Source: Selaginella tamariscina (Eukaryota; Streptophyta; Lycopodiopsida; Selaginellales; Selaginellaceae). From it: a stretch of 64,000 nt of DNA. Location of the stretch: contig PUQB01000126.1 in the NCBI GenBank assembly GCA_003024785.1, positions 43,948 to 107,947 on the forward strand, read 5' to 3'. The notes below the pieces were generated by a model. The model ran no database searches and had not been told where the DNA came from. It saw only the letters and a list, made by a program, of their open reading frames with translations. Below are positions 29,086-41,848 of this stretch, one piece after another. Within the stretch, counting starts at the first letter, position 1. Each line of letters opens with the position of its first letter. Both the position numbers and the translations under genes were made by a program.

Positions 29086-29117
<32 letters not shown>

Positions 29118-31280
29118 ACAGAGATTTCTAAGTGCATGCATAAAACTAAAAGTATCAATGTGCTTTAATATAAATATAAAACAATTAATACATAAATAAA
29201 TAATGTAAAATGCTAGTCGTATAATAAATTGCACATTCTAAAGAATCAATTCTAAATGTTCATAAAAAGATTTAACTCAAAAATAATCGATCGTAAGTTA
29301 ATTTAACTCAAAAATAATTAATATAATTTACATGTACTATATAGTGAAATGTTACAGATATATATGTATGTTTTGTATAACTGTTGTCGTAAATTGTTCT
29401 TATTTATCTTTTCTTCAATACAACAGTAACTTCAAAAAATTATACGACAAGCTATATATATAATATATATACACACACAAATGTATGATCATAATATATG
29501 AGTAAATATATGCTTATTGTATTATCTAAATTTAATATACGTAATAAATATGAATAATTAAATAAGATTCATTCATTTGTTTGGTTAAATAAACTTTATA
29601 TAAACTTTACTTATATTTATCTAATAACAACAATAACTAAGAATACTCTCTCTATACACACACAAGTACTGTGTATTAAATGTATTATTAAATAAGAAAA
29701 TATAGACTTTAATTATATATAATTATTATTAATCTATTCAAATAGTATATATTACTTATAGACAACTATGTGCATATAAGTATGCACTTATGTATAAAAA
29801 AAAAGTACGTATACAGTAAATATAAATAACTACATACGCATTGCTTTTCGCAAGGCTGCTATATATTATCTGCTATTATCCATATGATAATCAGGATTAA
29901 ATTCTTAATGCGATCTTGAGCAAGAAACTGAGTTGATTAAGTTTATACATTGACGAGTAGATTATGTGTCTATACATGTACATACATTATATACTTGTTA
30001 TGTAAATATCACTGATACATACATACATATATGTGTGTGTGTGTCTTTCTGGGTTATCATTCAAATTGTTTCTTATTTAATATTCTCAGTCTCTTTCACA
30101 CGTGTTATATTTTATTTTTTAAAAGTATTAGTATTGTAGTAACGTGTATTAATATTATCACTATTAATAAACCATTTTTAATTGTCAGTATTATTGATAT
30201 TAATAATTATCACATCTTGCCTTCATAACTATTTTAATAAGTTAATCCTATTAATATTCTTTATTTAAATAATAAAATATTCACATGTTTTTATTTCTTA
30301 CTTTTATATCTTTTCTTTTGAACGAATTATTAATTCATTAATTCATAAAATGATCCAATGTACTGCCACGTACGCAGTTTTATTAATTATTGAATACATG
30401 GGTTAGCGACGTCTAGAAAGTTTCTTAATAAATACATGTATGCATGTATATAAAACTCTTAAGTATATAGAAAACATTTTACTATCTTCAGCTCTTGAAA
30501 TTCATAAGTAAATTAATATATACTATTTATTAAAATCATAAATTAATTATAATATATACCATTTTGAGCAAATAAGTTGACTTTTATTTCTTCTTTTGCT
30601 TCACCGATTTTTTAATTAATACAATTGTTGGAGCAAACAGATTATTTTCTACAATTAATACAATTTTTAATTTAGAGTTTAAGAAATATATATCCTGGTT
30701 AACCCTCTCCCACTGTCATTAACATTTTGAAGCCTATTTAAAAAAAAGATTATAACATTTTAAATAAAAAATTATATACTAGCCAACCTACATCTTTATA
30801 AATTAATAAAACTGCGTACGTGGCATTATGCAACCCGTAAAAATGATGTGTTGTGTTTAAAATTAATAAATTAATAATAAAACATTGAAAAAAAAAGATG
30901 TAAAAGTAAGACAGAAAAAATGTGTGAATATTTATTATTTGGTGAGATTAACTTAGTAAGTGCAATTAAAATAGTTATAATAGATATCAGTAATACACGT
31001 TGTATCTATGAGAAATACTTATTCTCTTTATTAGTTGATTCATGTCAATTCTCAAATTTCTGAAGGCGGTCAGAAAATTTTAATTTAGTTTTAAAATGAC
31101 ATTTATATTTTTAAGAATTCTTATTTTTAAATAATAATATTTAAATAAATTATATATTTAACTTATAACATATTTAGAATAAAACAAAATAAAGTTTATA
31201 ATTGTTAATCTAATTTATATAAAGTTTTAAATTGAAATTTCACAAATATATATATAAATTTAAAATTTCAGAAAGGGACA

Positions 31281-31329
<49 letters not shown>

Positions 31330-31398
31330 CGATAAATTTCAGGAATATACAAGAATCCTTCAAACATTATTTATTACTTATTTATGGCTAATTATTTA
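28419..31398. other. AT-rich intergenic with a dispersed-repeat copy
   Basis: No gene seen in nearly 3 kb. The part at about 28620-29400 is a diverged copy of a sequence that also occurs at 48400-49150, 50760-51500 and 61880-62800; landmarks are AAGATACAT..ATCTA, ACAAAGTACTATGTA, ACATGCTTAGTTAATA and CATACAGAGATTTCTAAG. A (CA)n(TA)n tract lies at 31281-31328. Confidence 0.7.
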
Positions 31399-31928
31399 TC
31401 ACTCAAGTACCATCTCCCACTTGTCATTAACCTTCTTAATCACAACCACCTTCACATTATCCATACTCTTTGTGAAACCGTCCTTGAACATCTGCTTCCC
31501 AAGATTCACACCAACAGGGGCAACCAAGCTAGAGTAGACTACTTGTTTACTCCCATTTGTGTTCTGCACTGCCAGATTCTGATATTTAGTATTGGGATCT
31601 TCTTTCGGGTATTTTACAAATGGCCCGTTACTCTGACTGTCGATCCTCCATCCACCTCGGTTGGGCCTGTCCTTCTTGTCCAGCGATATCAGAGTCATCT
31701 GTGAAAATGAAATTGTACTCTCTCTCTCACGCACACACACGCACACGCACACGCACAAACGCACACAACACCTGTTTAAGATTTTTATCTAAAGAATCAT
31801 CAATCCACTTTGGCAACAGCCACGTATCGATGTCAGCTCTATCTTTTTTACTGGCTGGCTCAACACTCTGCAACAAAAACAACCTTATATAAATACACAT
31901 GTGTATGTAGAAAAGATACACAAACCAT
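31399..31928 (-). CDS. Small three-exon gene, 132 residues, function unknown
   Basis: Exon 1 contributes only the ATG (31928-31926); exon 2 is 31867-31772 (32 codons); exon 3 is 31698-31399 (99 codons plus stop). All introns are GT-AG and all junctions are phase 0, giving one uninterrupted 132-residue protein. It starts MSVEPASKKDRADIDTWLL; the middle is charged (LDKKDRPNRGGWRIDS, KYPKEDPNTKYQNLAV); the end reads VKVVVIKKVNDKWEMVLE. No signal peptide or membrane segment. The alternating charged and hydrophobic pattern in the last 60 residues suggests a small beta-rich fold, loosely like cystatin/NTF2-sized proteins, but I do not recognise the family. A truncated copy of exons 1-2 lies at 58951-59060. 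This is one of the few clean genes here. Confidence 0.6.
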
Positions 31929-32799
31929 GATGGCGATCCTGTAAACTCTTCTTCTGCTCAAAACTTACATAATAAAGCTATACAACGCGTGATTTATATA
32001 TGAGTGGAGACAAATGCTGTATTTATTAAATAATAGGCCACGTAAGACTAACAAATGGCTTAGCAAGTTGTTGTAATGTCTTAATTTAATACAATGAACA
32101 CGTGTGTACTAACAATATGTCAGAACAATTATTGTACTTATCGACTGTAAAAAAGCAGCCGTGTCTAGTTCGGATTGTCTAAATGTACAGTATAAAATTT
32201 AGTATAAAATATTACAATGTTAATTCAGTATATTTTGATCTAATCTATGTAATATTGACATTGCAATTTATTATATCCAGGATAAAACTCAATAAGGATG
32301 AAACTTCTAACTCAAATGCGCTAAAATCAAATTAATTATAAACTTAATTTTTATCAGCTAAACCAACACATAAGAAGACACTATATAGTATTAAGAAAAA
32401 TAATTAGAATCTTAATTTAGTATATATAGTTTCTTAATTGGCAATATATTTCTTAATATAATTAATTATGTAATTTCTAATGTATTTAAAACTATAAGAC
32501 AAACATTGTAAACTTATCTAATTAAAAGACTCGAAACATACTTGATTAGTTCAGAACCTACTTATATACACGATCCTTCACGTCGTCCACATGTGACACA
32601 TGGCACTAACACGTGGAAGCCAAATCACTACCCAATATATGTACTGTATGCAGTACATACACATACATTGCTGCACATACAATAGCGAGTATATAGAGAA
32701 GTAAAATAAATATTTTCTATTTTTCTGATATTTTATTCTCCATATCTCAATTGTTTATTTTTAGGATCATTCTTTTTTCATGAATAAAAATTTAAGTTG
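31815..32799. repeat. Segmental duplication copy A, part 1
   Basis: Starts inside exon 2 of the small gene and matches 58950-59938 with small indels. It contains no complete gene beyond that exon and its 5' flank. It ends at the insertion point of gypsy element 2 (last bases AAGTTG). Confidence 0.85.
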
Positions 32800-32960
32800 T
32801 GTGACAGCTCGGAATATAGAAATGTGTATATCCATTAGTTCAGAAACCCTAACTTATATACAAGAGCGAGTGGTCCAGATTGAATCCAATCCGACGGCTA
32901 TCAAAATCCACTACGCTAATAATAGTATGTGCACATGCAGCCGTACACGTGGATCTTACA
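32800..32960 (-). repeat. 3' LTR of gypsy element 2
   Basis: 161 bp, differing from the 5' LTR at two positions (near 32804 and 32925). Confidence 0.9.
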
Positions 32961-35900
32961 TCATCCCCTCCTCTCGGAAGGGTGTAAGTTGGTTAGGGTT
33001 CTCTTGTAGACGGGCCCGGATCTAGGAACATCAGGAGGAGGCACTGGTGGATCTGTAGGCGGCACAACTTGTTCCCGTTGCACAAAATGCTTCAACCGTT
33101 GTACATGTACAATCTCCGGAGGATCGGGTTGAATGTCGTGCCGAACCTCATAAACCTGTGGTCCTACTTGCCGTAACACTCGATACGGTCCTTTCCATTG
33201 AGGAAGGAGACTCTTAGCTAAACCACGTACCGTAAGCTTGGGAAAACGAACCAACACCAGTTCATCAACCTTGTACTCCGCAGGAGGACGATGATGCGAG
33301 TTGTACGTTGTTGTTGTCCTACTTGTACGCGGCCCAAGTGTTCTGCTGACTCCGCACGAACCAATGGAAGATGCTCGTCAGATACCGATCCCATGACCTA
33401 GCATCAGCAGCTCGCGGTAACCGAGACGGCAAACCCAACTCCGTTGGCAACACCGGGTCATGACCATACAAAAGCTTATATGGAGAAGTACCAATGGAAC
33501 TTTGAACTCCAGTGACATAAGCATATCGGAGAGACGGCAGATAACCATCCCAATCTGAATGTTGAAAGTTCACATACTTTGCGATCATCCCCTTGAAGGT
33601 TCTAACAAGCCGTTCCACTAAACCATCTGTCTGAGGATGATAAGCACTTGTGAAAGTGTGGCGTATCCCTAATCGAGATGTCAAAACATGAAATGCCTCA
33701 GCCATAAATGCGGGACCATTATCCGAGAGAATTCGCTCCGGACAAGAATGCTGAAACACGACCCGATTCAGGAGAAACTGACCAACAGCAGAAGCAGTCG
33801 CACTAGCAAGAGCACCAACTTCTACCCAACGAGTTAGGTAATCAGAAGCAATAATAACGTACTCGTTACCAGCAGTTGACCGCGGAAAAGGTCCCATCAA
33901 ATCAAATGCCACCAATTCAAACGGACGAGAAACTGCAATTGACTCCAACCGTCCTTCCGAAGCACATGGGGGAGTATTGCGAGCTTGGCACCACACACAA
34001 CTACGCACATACCGAATCACATCTCCTCGCAACTCCGGCCAATAGAAAGATCTGCGCAGCTTCTCCATCACCCGACGATGTCCCATGTGCCCGCCAAGAA
34101 TAGGAGAGTCATGGTAAGCATGGAGGAAGCGTGGAATGAAGATTGAAGGCACCACCAACCGCAAAGGATCATCTGGATCAGTCCCCACAAAATAAAGAAG
34201 GTCATCCTGAAGGCGATACTGTGAATGTAAATGCCTGAAAGGCAAGTCATCAGCAAGTGATGCAGGATTCTCAAACCCATCACGAAGCCTTCGAATCCAC
34301 GGCTCAACCTTTTGAGCTTCCCGAACCTCATCCAAAGACGGCAAATCTAACTCTGCATTCTGCGGACACTGAACGTCAAGCACAGCAACTGCTGATGGTA
34401 CGGAATCTTCATCCAAAAAGTCCACTGAAGCTGGAACAACTGGTTCCTCTGGGGCAACAGAAGAGAGAGAAGGTGGAAGAGGAGCCCGAGAAAGAGCATC
34501 AGCATCAGCCATGGAACTCCCTGGACGATGAACAACTTCAAAGTCGTAAATTTGAAGTTTCAAGGCCCACCGAGCAGTACGCCCAATCAAATTCTTTCGC
34601 TTCAACAACGAAGTGACTGCTGCATGATCACCTTCCAACAACGTCCGCGAACCATGCAAGTAGGCATGGAGCTTCTCAAAACCCCAAACTGCTGCTAGAC
34701 ACTCCTTTTCAGTTGTGGAGTAATTCACCTCTGCTGGCTGCAATGTACGGCTGATGTATGCAATGGGATGTCGTTGGCCAGGAACACTTGTACTCTCCTG
34801 CATCAATACACCCCGAGGCCGATGTCAGAAGCATCTACACGCAAGATGAAAGGACGAGTGTAATCCGGGTACGCCAAAACTGGAGGAGTCGTCAACAACT
34901 CTTTGAGATCTGCAAATGCCTGCTTGCAATCCTTAGACCAAACAAAAGAAGTCATTGACGATTTCAACAACGCGCGCAACGGTGCAGTACGATCTGAAAG
35001 ATGATCAAAACGACCCAGATATTGTACCTTGCCAAGAAAGCGTTGCACATCATTCACACACTTCGGCGTAGGGAACTTCAAAACTGCAACTAGTTTGTCA
35101 GGATCGACTTGCAAACCTTCACGTGAAATGCGATAACCCAGATGGCTTCAACTTCAAACCAACTTCCCGCAGTCGATCCAAAACCTTACGTACATCACCG
35201 ACATGCTCCTCCCACGTTCCATCCGAATGGATCAAAACATCATCGATGAAATCGGCAGTCACCTCCGGCATGTCGCAAAGAACCTCCATCATACGCTGGA
35301 AAGTTGCTGGAGCATTGCTCAAACCGAAAGGCATCACCAGGAACTCGTACAGGCCAAATGGTGTTCGAAAAGCAGTCTTGGGAATGTCCATGTCAGCCAT
35401 CGGAACTTGCCAATATCCAGATGCGAGATCTAACTTGGTGAACCAACGGCTCCGCCCCAGTCGATCCAAAAGGTCTGCAGTATGAGGAAGTGGGTACACA
35501 TCTGAGACGGTTACCTCATTTAACGGGCGATAATCAATGCAGAATCGAACGCTCCCATCAGGCTTCGTCACAAGGTGAGGTTCGCACGCCCAAGGACTTC
35601 GAGACTTCCGGATAACACCCTTCTCCAACATCTCTTTGACATTCGCTCGTAAGATCTTGAGCTCCTTTGGTGATCGACGCCGAACAGGTACCTTGATTGG
35701 CCTAGCTTCTCCAGTTGGAATAGGGTGGCGTGTCGCAATCTTGGCCCCAGATGACAAGTCGAAAAAAGATCAGCATACTCCTTCTTGAGTTGATCAACAA
35801 CTACAGCACGACGATCATCTGATGGATCCAAAGAAGAAAAGGAAGAGCATGAAGGGAAAATGGTTGGAAATAAGGGTGAGACAAAAGTGATGGAAGCAGA

Positions 35901-36371
35901 GGTGGAAGCAGATGGACGAAGTGGAATAGAAGTAAGAGGAATGGAAGAAAGACGAGGGAGAGTCAAACAAGGGGGAGACTTTTCAAAGTCACACTTGGCA
36001 TGATTGCGAGTTAACCAATCCATACCAAGAATAAGGTGAAAAGCTTGACTCGGCACCACCCGCAAAGATTGAAGCTCGAGCTCACAATCATCCACACGAA
36101 CAACAATGTCCACTTCATCCCGCGAACAAGCATGAGTATGTCCGTTGCCGTACAGAATGAAGACTGGTTCTACCGCACGACGCAAATGAAGGCTGCAACG
36201 TGTAGCAACAGATTGAGAAACAGAGGACAAACTTGAACCTGTATCCACCAACACTGAAAGGAAAACAGGACGAGGTGTGCGATTGAAACGAGCTTGAAAA
36301 GTGAAAACCGGATGATTTGGTGCCGAGTGAACCCCTTGATGATACTCCCGAAAGAAAGATGGAGGGGTCAC
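32961..36371 (-). pseudogene. pol of gypsy element 2: PR-RT-RNaseH-INT (few frame breaks)
   Basis: Protease with LVDTGSSLSS (about 36250) and LGMDWL; reverse transcriptase with KLDLASGYWQVPM, MPFGLSNAPATFQRMM and FIDDVLIHSDG (about 35260-35225); RNase H with LRVDASDIGLG and STTEKECLAAVWGFEKL; integrase with GGHMGHRR, CVWCQARN, AFDLMGPF, LSDNGPAF and GLVERLVRTFKG (DDE complete, about 33915-33590); C-terminal GPYRVLRQVGPQVYEV. Breaks lie near 35750, 35120-35150, 34805 and 33310. The longest open piece (33319-34806) covers RNase H through integrase without a stop. Confidence 0.9.
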
Positions 36372-36397
36372 TAATTTATTCGCACGAGGACCCTCCT

Positions 36398-37332
36398 CTA
36401 CTCGTGCGATTCGTCGTTTCCCGGAAGATCCACCGCATCACAACCTTCCACTGCAGCAGCACCAACCGGACGTTGTTGCCGCCATGGCCTCCATCCTGGA
36501 AATGGGGGACGCCAATCGGGAAACCGTTGACAGCGCCGATACGTGTGTCCAACCTCATCACATGCCCAACAACGAACTGCACGTCCACGTCCTCGTCCAC
36601 GGGCCCCACCTTGTGCTGGTACACGAGCGGCAACAGCCTCAACCTCCATCGGAGCAGGTCCATCCCCAACATGGAGTGGAACAAGAGCACGTGAAGGCAC
36701 AAGTGGGAGAGGTGACGACTCATATCGTTGTGCCAGCCTCAAAGCATCGTCAAGAGTCACTGGAGCTAGTGCATGCACAAGCCCCACAAGGTCTTGACGA
36801 AGTGCTGGCCACAACATACCTAACTTGATGCGTTCCGACATGTTAGGTTCTGCACGCAGCAAAAGGCTTCGAAAGCGAACACCAAACTGCATCACCGACT
36901 CAGATGGCTCCTGACGAATACGATGCAACTGCTGAAAAGCATCATCACAGTCGTCCGCATGCCCAAATGCACGTTTGAAGATCTCTGGAAGAATATTCCA
37001 ATTCCACGAGTTGCAACGTCCAGACCATTGTACCACTGCAACGCCGTCCCTTGAAGACAAGTAGGAAACTCGCGCAAACACTGAGCACCGTCCCACGAAT
37101 GATATGTGGCAACCACAGTGAAGTGGTCAAACCAATGGTACACATCATCTCCAGGATTTCCACGAAAGAAATCCGGTCGGACACGGGGGTTTGCAACATG
37201 CGTAGGAGGAGTACCCTGGCCTGTGAATGCTGCCATCAACTGAGAATGATTGTTCAGTTGCACACGCATGGCATCCAACAACTGCATGAGTAACTGCTCC
37301 ACAGACAAGGGATTTGTCTGTTGTGGATTCAT
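36398..37332 (-). pseudogene. gag of gypsy element 2 (one frame break)
   Basis: ATG near 37332 (MNPQQTNPLSVEQLL) or at 37356. Gag core DDVYHWFDHF, REFPTCLQG and ALQWYNGL at about 37160-37030. The frame changes near 37010. It continues with DDAFQQLHRIRQEPSESVM, KLGMLWPALRQDLVGL, and ends after a zinc knuckle CWACDEVGHTYRRC (about 36570-36525). Confidence 0.85.
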
Positions 37333-37469
37333 GGATGAAGAAGAGACAAAATCCACAAGAAAGGAATAGATCTAGACAATGGAAAAGCTAGACCTAAGAA
37401 GACAGAGAAAAAAGACACAAATCCGAGCACTCCGTAGGGACAATTAGAGGTGCCCCTCACCTCCACCAA

Positions 37470-37630
37470 TGTGAGAGCTCGGAATATAGAAATGTGTATA
37501 TCCATTAGTTCAGAAACCCTAACTTATATACAAGAGCGAGTGGTCCAGATTGAATCCAATCCGACGGCTATCAAAATCCACTACGCTAATAATAATATGT
37601 GCACATGCAGCCGTACACGTGGATCTTACA
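37470..37630 (-). repeat. 5' LTR of gypsy element 2
   Basis: 161 bp; in element orientation it begins TGTAAGATCC and ends GCTCTCACA. The same LTR start (TGTAAGAT) as element 1, although the rest differs. Confidence 0.9.
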
Positions 37631-38472
37631 GTTGTAAATATTTATTTTATTTATTACAATACTTAATGTCAATATAATTATATAATGAATAAATCCAAAG
37701 ACCGAACACAAATTAACTGAATCAAAGTATATGCTTACATGAATTACAAGTATATTAATTTGATTTTATACTTTAAGCATGTTTATCAGCTGTTAATTCA
37801 TATAATATATCGTTAATTCAATATAGACATTCATTTGATTATCTATGTATTTATTTTACATTCTTGTAAATTTTATATTATTATAGATATATTTATACAA
37901 AGGTAATTGTTAATAATTATGTATACAATACTAATACACATGCCCATTATCGATGGGCTTAATTATTTAAGAATAATTTATGAATTAATAAATCTTTAAT
38001 GTGATAAGTTTATCCTTAAATTAAACTTAACTTGGTGAGTTTATCCTTAAACTTAAGCTTAATTATTTAATGATTCTTAATTTAATTATAATTCTTAACC
38101 TGCTAATTTTATTTTTACCTAATAAATTATTTTTAAATTGAATCGTAACTTTCTAGGTTTACCAATGATTTTTAACTTAGTGAATTTATTCCTAAGTTAA
38201 ATCATAATTTTCATAATTGTTATCCTTAATTTGGTGAGTTTATTTTTAAATTTTTAAATTTATTTATATTTAAGTTAATTATTTACTAATCCTTAACATA
38301 GTTATTATTTTTAATCTAACGAGTTTATTTAAACTCTTAAATCTAAATTTAATTATTATCATTAACATAACCCTTAACTCAACTATTATCTTATCCTTGA
38401 AACTTATTATTTAAATTATCATAAATTAATTAGTTTCTTCAAGGTTATGTAAACATGAGAATACAACATATG
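37631..38472. repeat. Segmental duplication copy A, part 2
   Basis: AT-rich noncoding DNA that continues the match to copy B (59930-60835) after gypsy element 2. It carries a degenerate internal repeat of CTTAATTTGGTGAGTTTATTTTTAA-like phrases (about 38030-38400). It ends at the insertion point of the coding-free LTR element (ACATATG). Confidence 0.85.
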
Positions 38473-40178
38473 TGTCAGAGTTTTAACCCAAAGGGCCAAC
38501 ACGTGGCAACACGTGGCTGCCAGGTGGCCATTCGGCGTCATCACCCTGTGTGAGCAACGCTAAGTTTCCCAGAACAACCCCAACGACCCCTAAGGTTAGA
38601 CTCTAATGCCCAAGTGGACAGGAGACTTAGGGTTTTAGCCTAAGTCTCCCTAGAGTGTCTACCCCAAAACCCTTGAGGGATAACCCTAGTTGACTTAGGG
38701 TCTTGCCCTAGAAGACCTAGACAGGCTCATGCCCTAACCCCCATCAAAGAGACGTGTGTTCCACACATACCCCTAGACAGAGCTAAGGCATCGTCACTTA
38801 CCTTCTTGAGGAATCACCCTCATCCGGGAGTACAACCCCTTTAGGGCGACAAGGGGTACCCTGAACCACAACTAACCCCTAAGGGTTTGAGTGGCCAAGA
38901 TACCTAGACCTAGGGCTAGTACTTAGTGAGGACACGAGTGTGCGCCGTAGGCGGACACGAGTGTTCTGCTGAGCAAACTCCCTAAGGCTAGGTTTGGGAT
39001 AACCCTAAGCACATGACCTTGCGAGTGCCTCACGAAAGGGCTCTTGCTAACATGTTTAGGTTGTTCAACCCTTGAATTCCAAGGAGAACACTCCCTTAGC
39101 CAAGTGTGCCAAAGCACACCTAGTTATGAGACCTAACTCCCTTGAGCGGATGCCTAAGGCTTAGCACCCTAGTGCAAGCACAAGCATGTCTGTTTGCTAG
39201 AGTATCCAACCCCCTTGGCAACAAGCCCATGACATAACCCCAAAGGGGCGTGCCTCAGGCGTTGTACCATGTGACGTTTAGCCCAGTGTCACATCTCCAT
39301 GTGACACTGCCTTCCCCGATGTGGGCTATCATGCCATAGCCCTTAGATTCAAGAGTTGCACCAAGTGCCACAAACGTGGCTCCTAAATGCCGACTCTAGA
39401 ACCCCTCAATGAACCCTCAAGAACCAAGTAACATGAACCTGTCAAACAGGATCCCACGCTCACAGTTGGACAAAGACACGGATGTGCCTTGCTTGGCCGT
39501 GAGTGCTACACCTAGCTTGACGTGGAGGAGGAGGCTGGAGACAAGCCTCAACCTCTGCCTCTTGGAACGTGCATTCTGACAAGACCTCCCAGGCATGGAT
39601 TCGCCAACGTTAAGGGTAAGCTACCCCGAAAGTGGGACGTACCCCTGGCATCTGGAAGTTAGGGCGGCACAACAGAGGGTTGTGCCTTGACGACACAAGC
39701 TAGAGCTTGCACCGGGAGAAGAGTAACGAGCTCAGTCATGAACCCAGGAACCCTCACTCCTATATACTACCTTATTTATGTGACAGAGGCCCCCCCCTGT
39801 TTCCTGTTTACATAAGTGGGCTAGCACTGAATTCTCATTCCCAAAGGGAACATACTTGGTGAGTTATCCATCAACCCTAAACCCTAACCTGTCAAACCTG
39901 GGGGTATTTCTAAGCATATCCAACATTCCGAACTCACCGAAACTAGCCATTAATCCAACCGGGACACGAAAAACCAAGGTAAGAGTTTTCTAGATGGAAG
40001 TGCTAGCTTCGCCCAGAGTTTCTTGCAAATACCTAATGACACCCGGCCGGACCATCACTAGATATCCAAGTGCACTAAGCGGGCATTTTCTTCTACACCT
40101 AGGGCTTATCAACAGTACAGTAGGTAACAACAGTCAACGTCCAAAGTAAAGGGTCGAGTCATAGTAAAAACTATGACA
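38473..40178 (-). repeat. 3' LTR of the LARD-like element
   Basis: 1706 bp, very similar to the right LTR with a mix of substitutions and short indels, so this insertion seems older than gypsy element 1. Contains telomere-like CCCTAAACCCTAACC near 39876. Confidence 0.9.
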
Positions 40179-41848
40179 CACTCCCCGCCTTTGAAAATGT
40201 CAACGTCCTCGTTGACGTCCAACTCCAAGACTAGATAATGTTAGAAAAAATTAACCAAAACTAACATATCACTCTATGCGGAGTCAGCCAAAAGTTCACA
40301 TAAGTTTTATTACCCCCCTTGCATTACGCGAAACCAAGTACTTCAGAACCGTCGTTCACTGAGTCGTAAACCCAGCCGCCGGAGGCACCACCTGCGACAT
40401 GAAGTCACTTGGAGACCTTTTGCACGTCTGCAAAGTCTGTCACCCAACGCACACAACACAATGGTTAATTTCTTTACTTAACTAGAATTTATATTGGAGG
40501 CCTCTAGTTAGTGTTGTTGCCGGCCCCTTGGTTAACAAGAAATAAAGACTTGCTTTATTCCTTAATATTAAATGCTGTTGACGACCCCTATCGTCTAACA
40601 CATAATAAGCACTTCTCAAATGCTTGACCAAACACCTTCGCATTTCTTTTGATTTTCCAATGGTCCACATCTCCACATGTTACAATATTATAGCTTACAT
40701 CTTTGCATCCCTCGGTGCTTCTCATTACTCCTTTTCATAAGGGTCTGCTACTATACCTATCTCTCATTAGTATATAGTTACGCAAGACTAAGTATGAGAC
40801 TTTTACGGAATTAAGTTCTTTTCCGATATAAGAGTACAAGTCTTAAAACCCTTTCTCTATAAACATGTCAATCTGGCCAGAGGCGATCACAGAGGCGCAT
40901 GGCTGTACACATGTATACAACAAGGTCTTGCCAACTGCCATTCGTCTTTTACAACCAACTTTGTACTCTTTCATAACACCGACCAGTTCAGGGACCAGAT
41001 AAGCTAACATACCTTTCTTACAAACCGATGTGGAAACCAGGAAATTCAACTCATCTCTAGTGCCTCAATCGACAACCTTTAGATAACATGTCTCTTAATT
41101 GTCACTTTCATTGTACTCATTCCCCAAAGAGCACATCGTACTAGATGCCGTTCAATACTTCCTAACTCCTTATCGTACTAAGTTTAAAATACCAAATTTT
41201 AGAACTTAGTTCCACGATAAGAGTTTCTCTGAATTCGTAATACTGCAACGCCTCCATAACATTATATCGATTCCCAACTTTGAAATTGATTATGTAATGT
41301 TTCTCAACACTATATCGAAGTATAGTATTTTCACTAATTCAAGCAATTAGAGTTTTAATAAACATCTTTTTAAACTAATCCTTATTCCATAAACAGTTGT
41401 AATTTTCGATATTGATACTCTTGAATGGATAATGATCGTTTTAACGTTCAAATCCTAAGTTTATCAACTAGTTGTTATACTAGCGAATATAAACTTACAA
41501 TCATATCAATCTATCAAAATGCTACAACTACATTATAGATATGGTCTTAGTTTATATGAACCGAACTTCAATTTTGAGATGGACATATAATGTTATGACA
41601 GTATTTCGAGGATCTTGTTCAGAGAATAAGAGGAATCATGAACTGTGTCTGTTATCTATTTAATTTAGTAAGCTATCAACCTCCACATAAATGTTATAAC
41701 ACTGAAGTGTTATATTAACTTCATGTTTTAGTCATACCTTATAATTCAATAGATCTCCCCAACATGAATAAATATCTGGTTCAGTACATTGAACTAAGAT
41801 ACATTATTCACTCTAGACACCTAGCAATCTAGAAAGTATCACATTGTC

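Larger units (their letters stand above)
32800..37630 (-). mobile_element. Ty3/gypsy LTR retrotransposon 2, complete, inserted in copy A
   Basis: A 4.8-kb element on the minus strand. The LTRs 32800-32960 and 37470-37630 are 161 bp and differ by two substitutions. The target duplication is GTTG (32796-32799; 37631-37634). The homologous empty site is visible in copy B near 59930 (AAGTTGTAGATAT). In element orientation the 5' LTR is followed by TTGGTGGAG, the same primer-site start as in element 1, and a purine tract (GAGAGGAGGGGATGA) precedes the 3' LTR. Protein motifs closely resemble element 1, so they belong to related families. Confidence 0.95.

Noticed and set aside
34257..34616. A 119-codon plus-strand ORF inside gypsy element 2 (and others such as 36484-36828)
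   Set aside because: Antisense shadow of the RNase H-integrase and gag coding strand.
38923..39117. A 64-codon ORF conserved in the LARD LTRs (also 46153-46347, and a relative at 42965-43186 on the other strand)
   Set aside because: Its conservation is explained by LTR identity; it has no recognisable domain and lies in the LTR, where coding is not expected.
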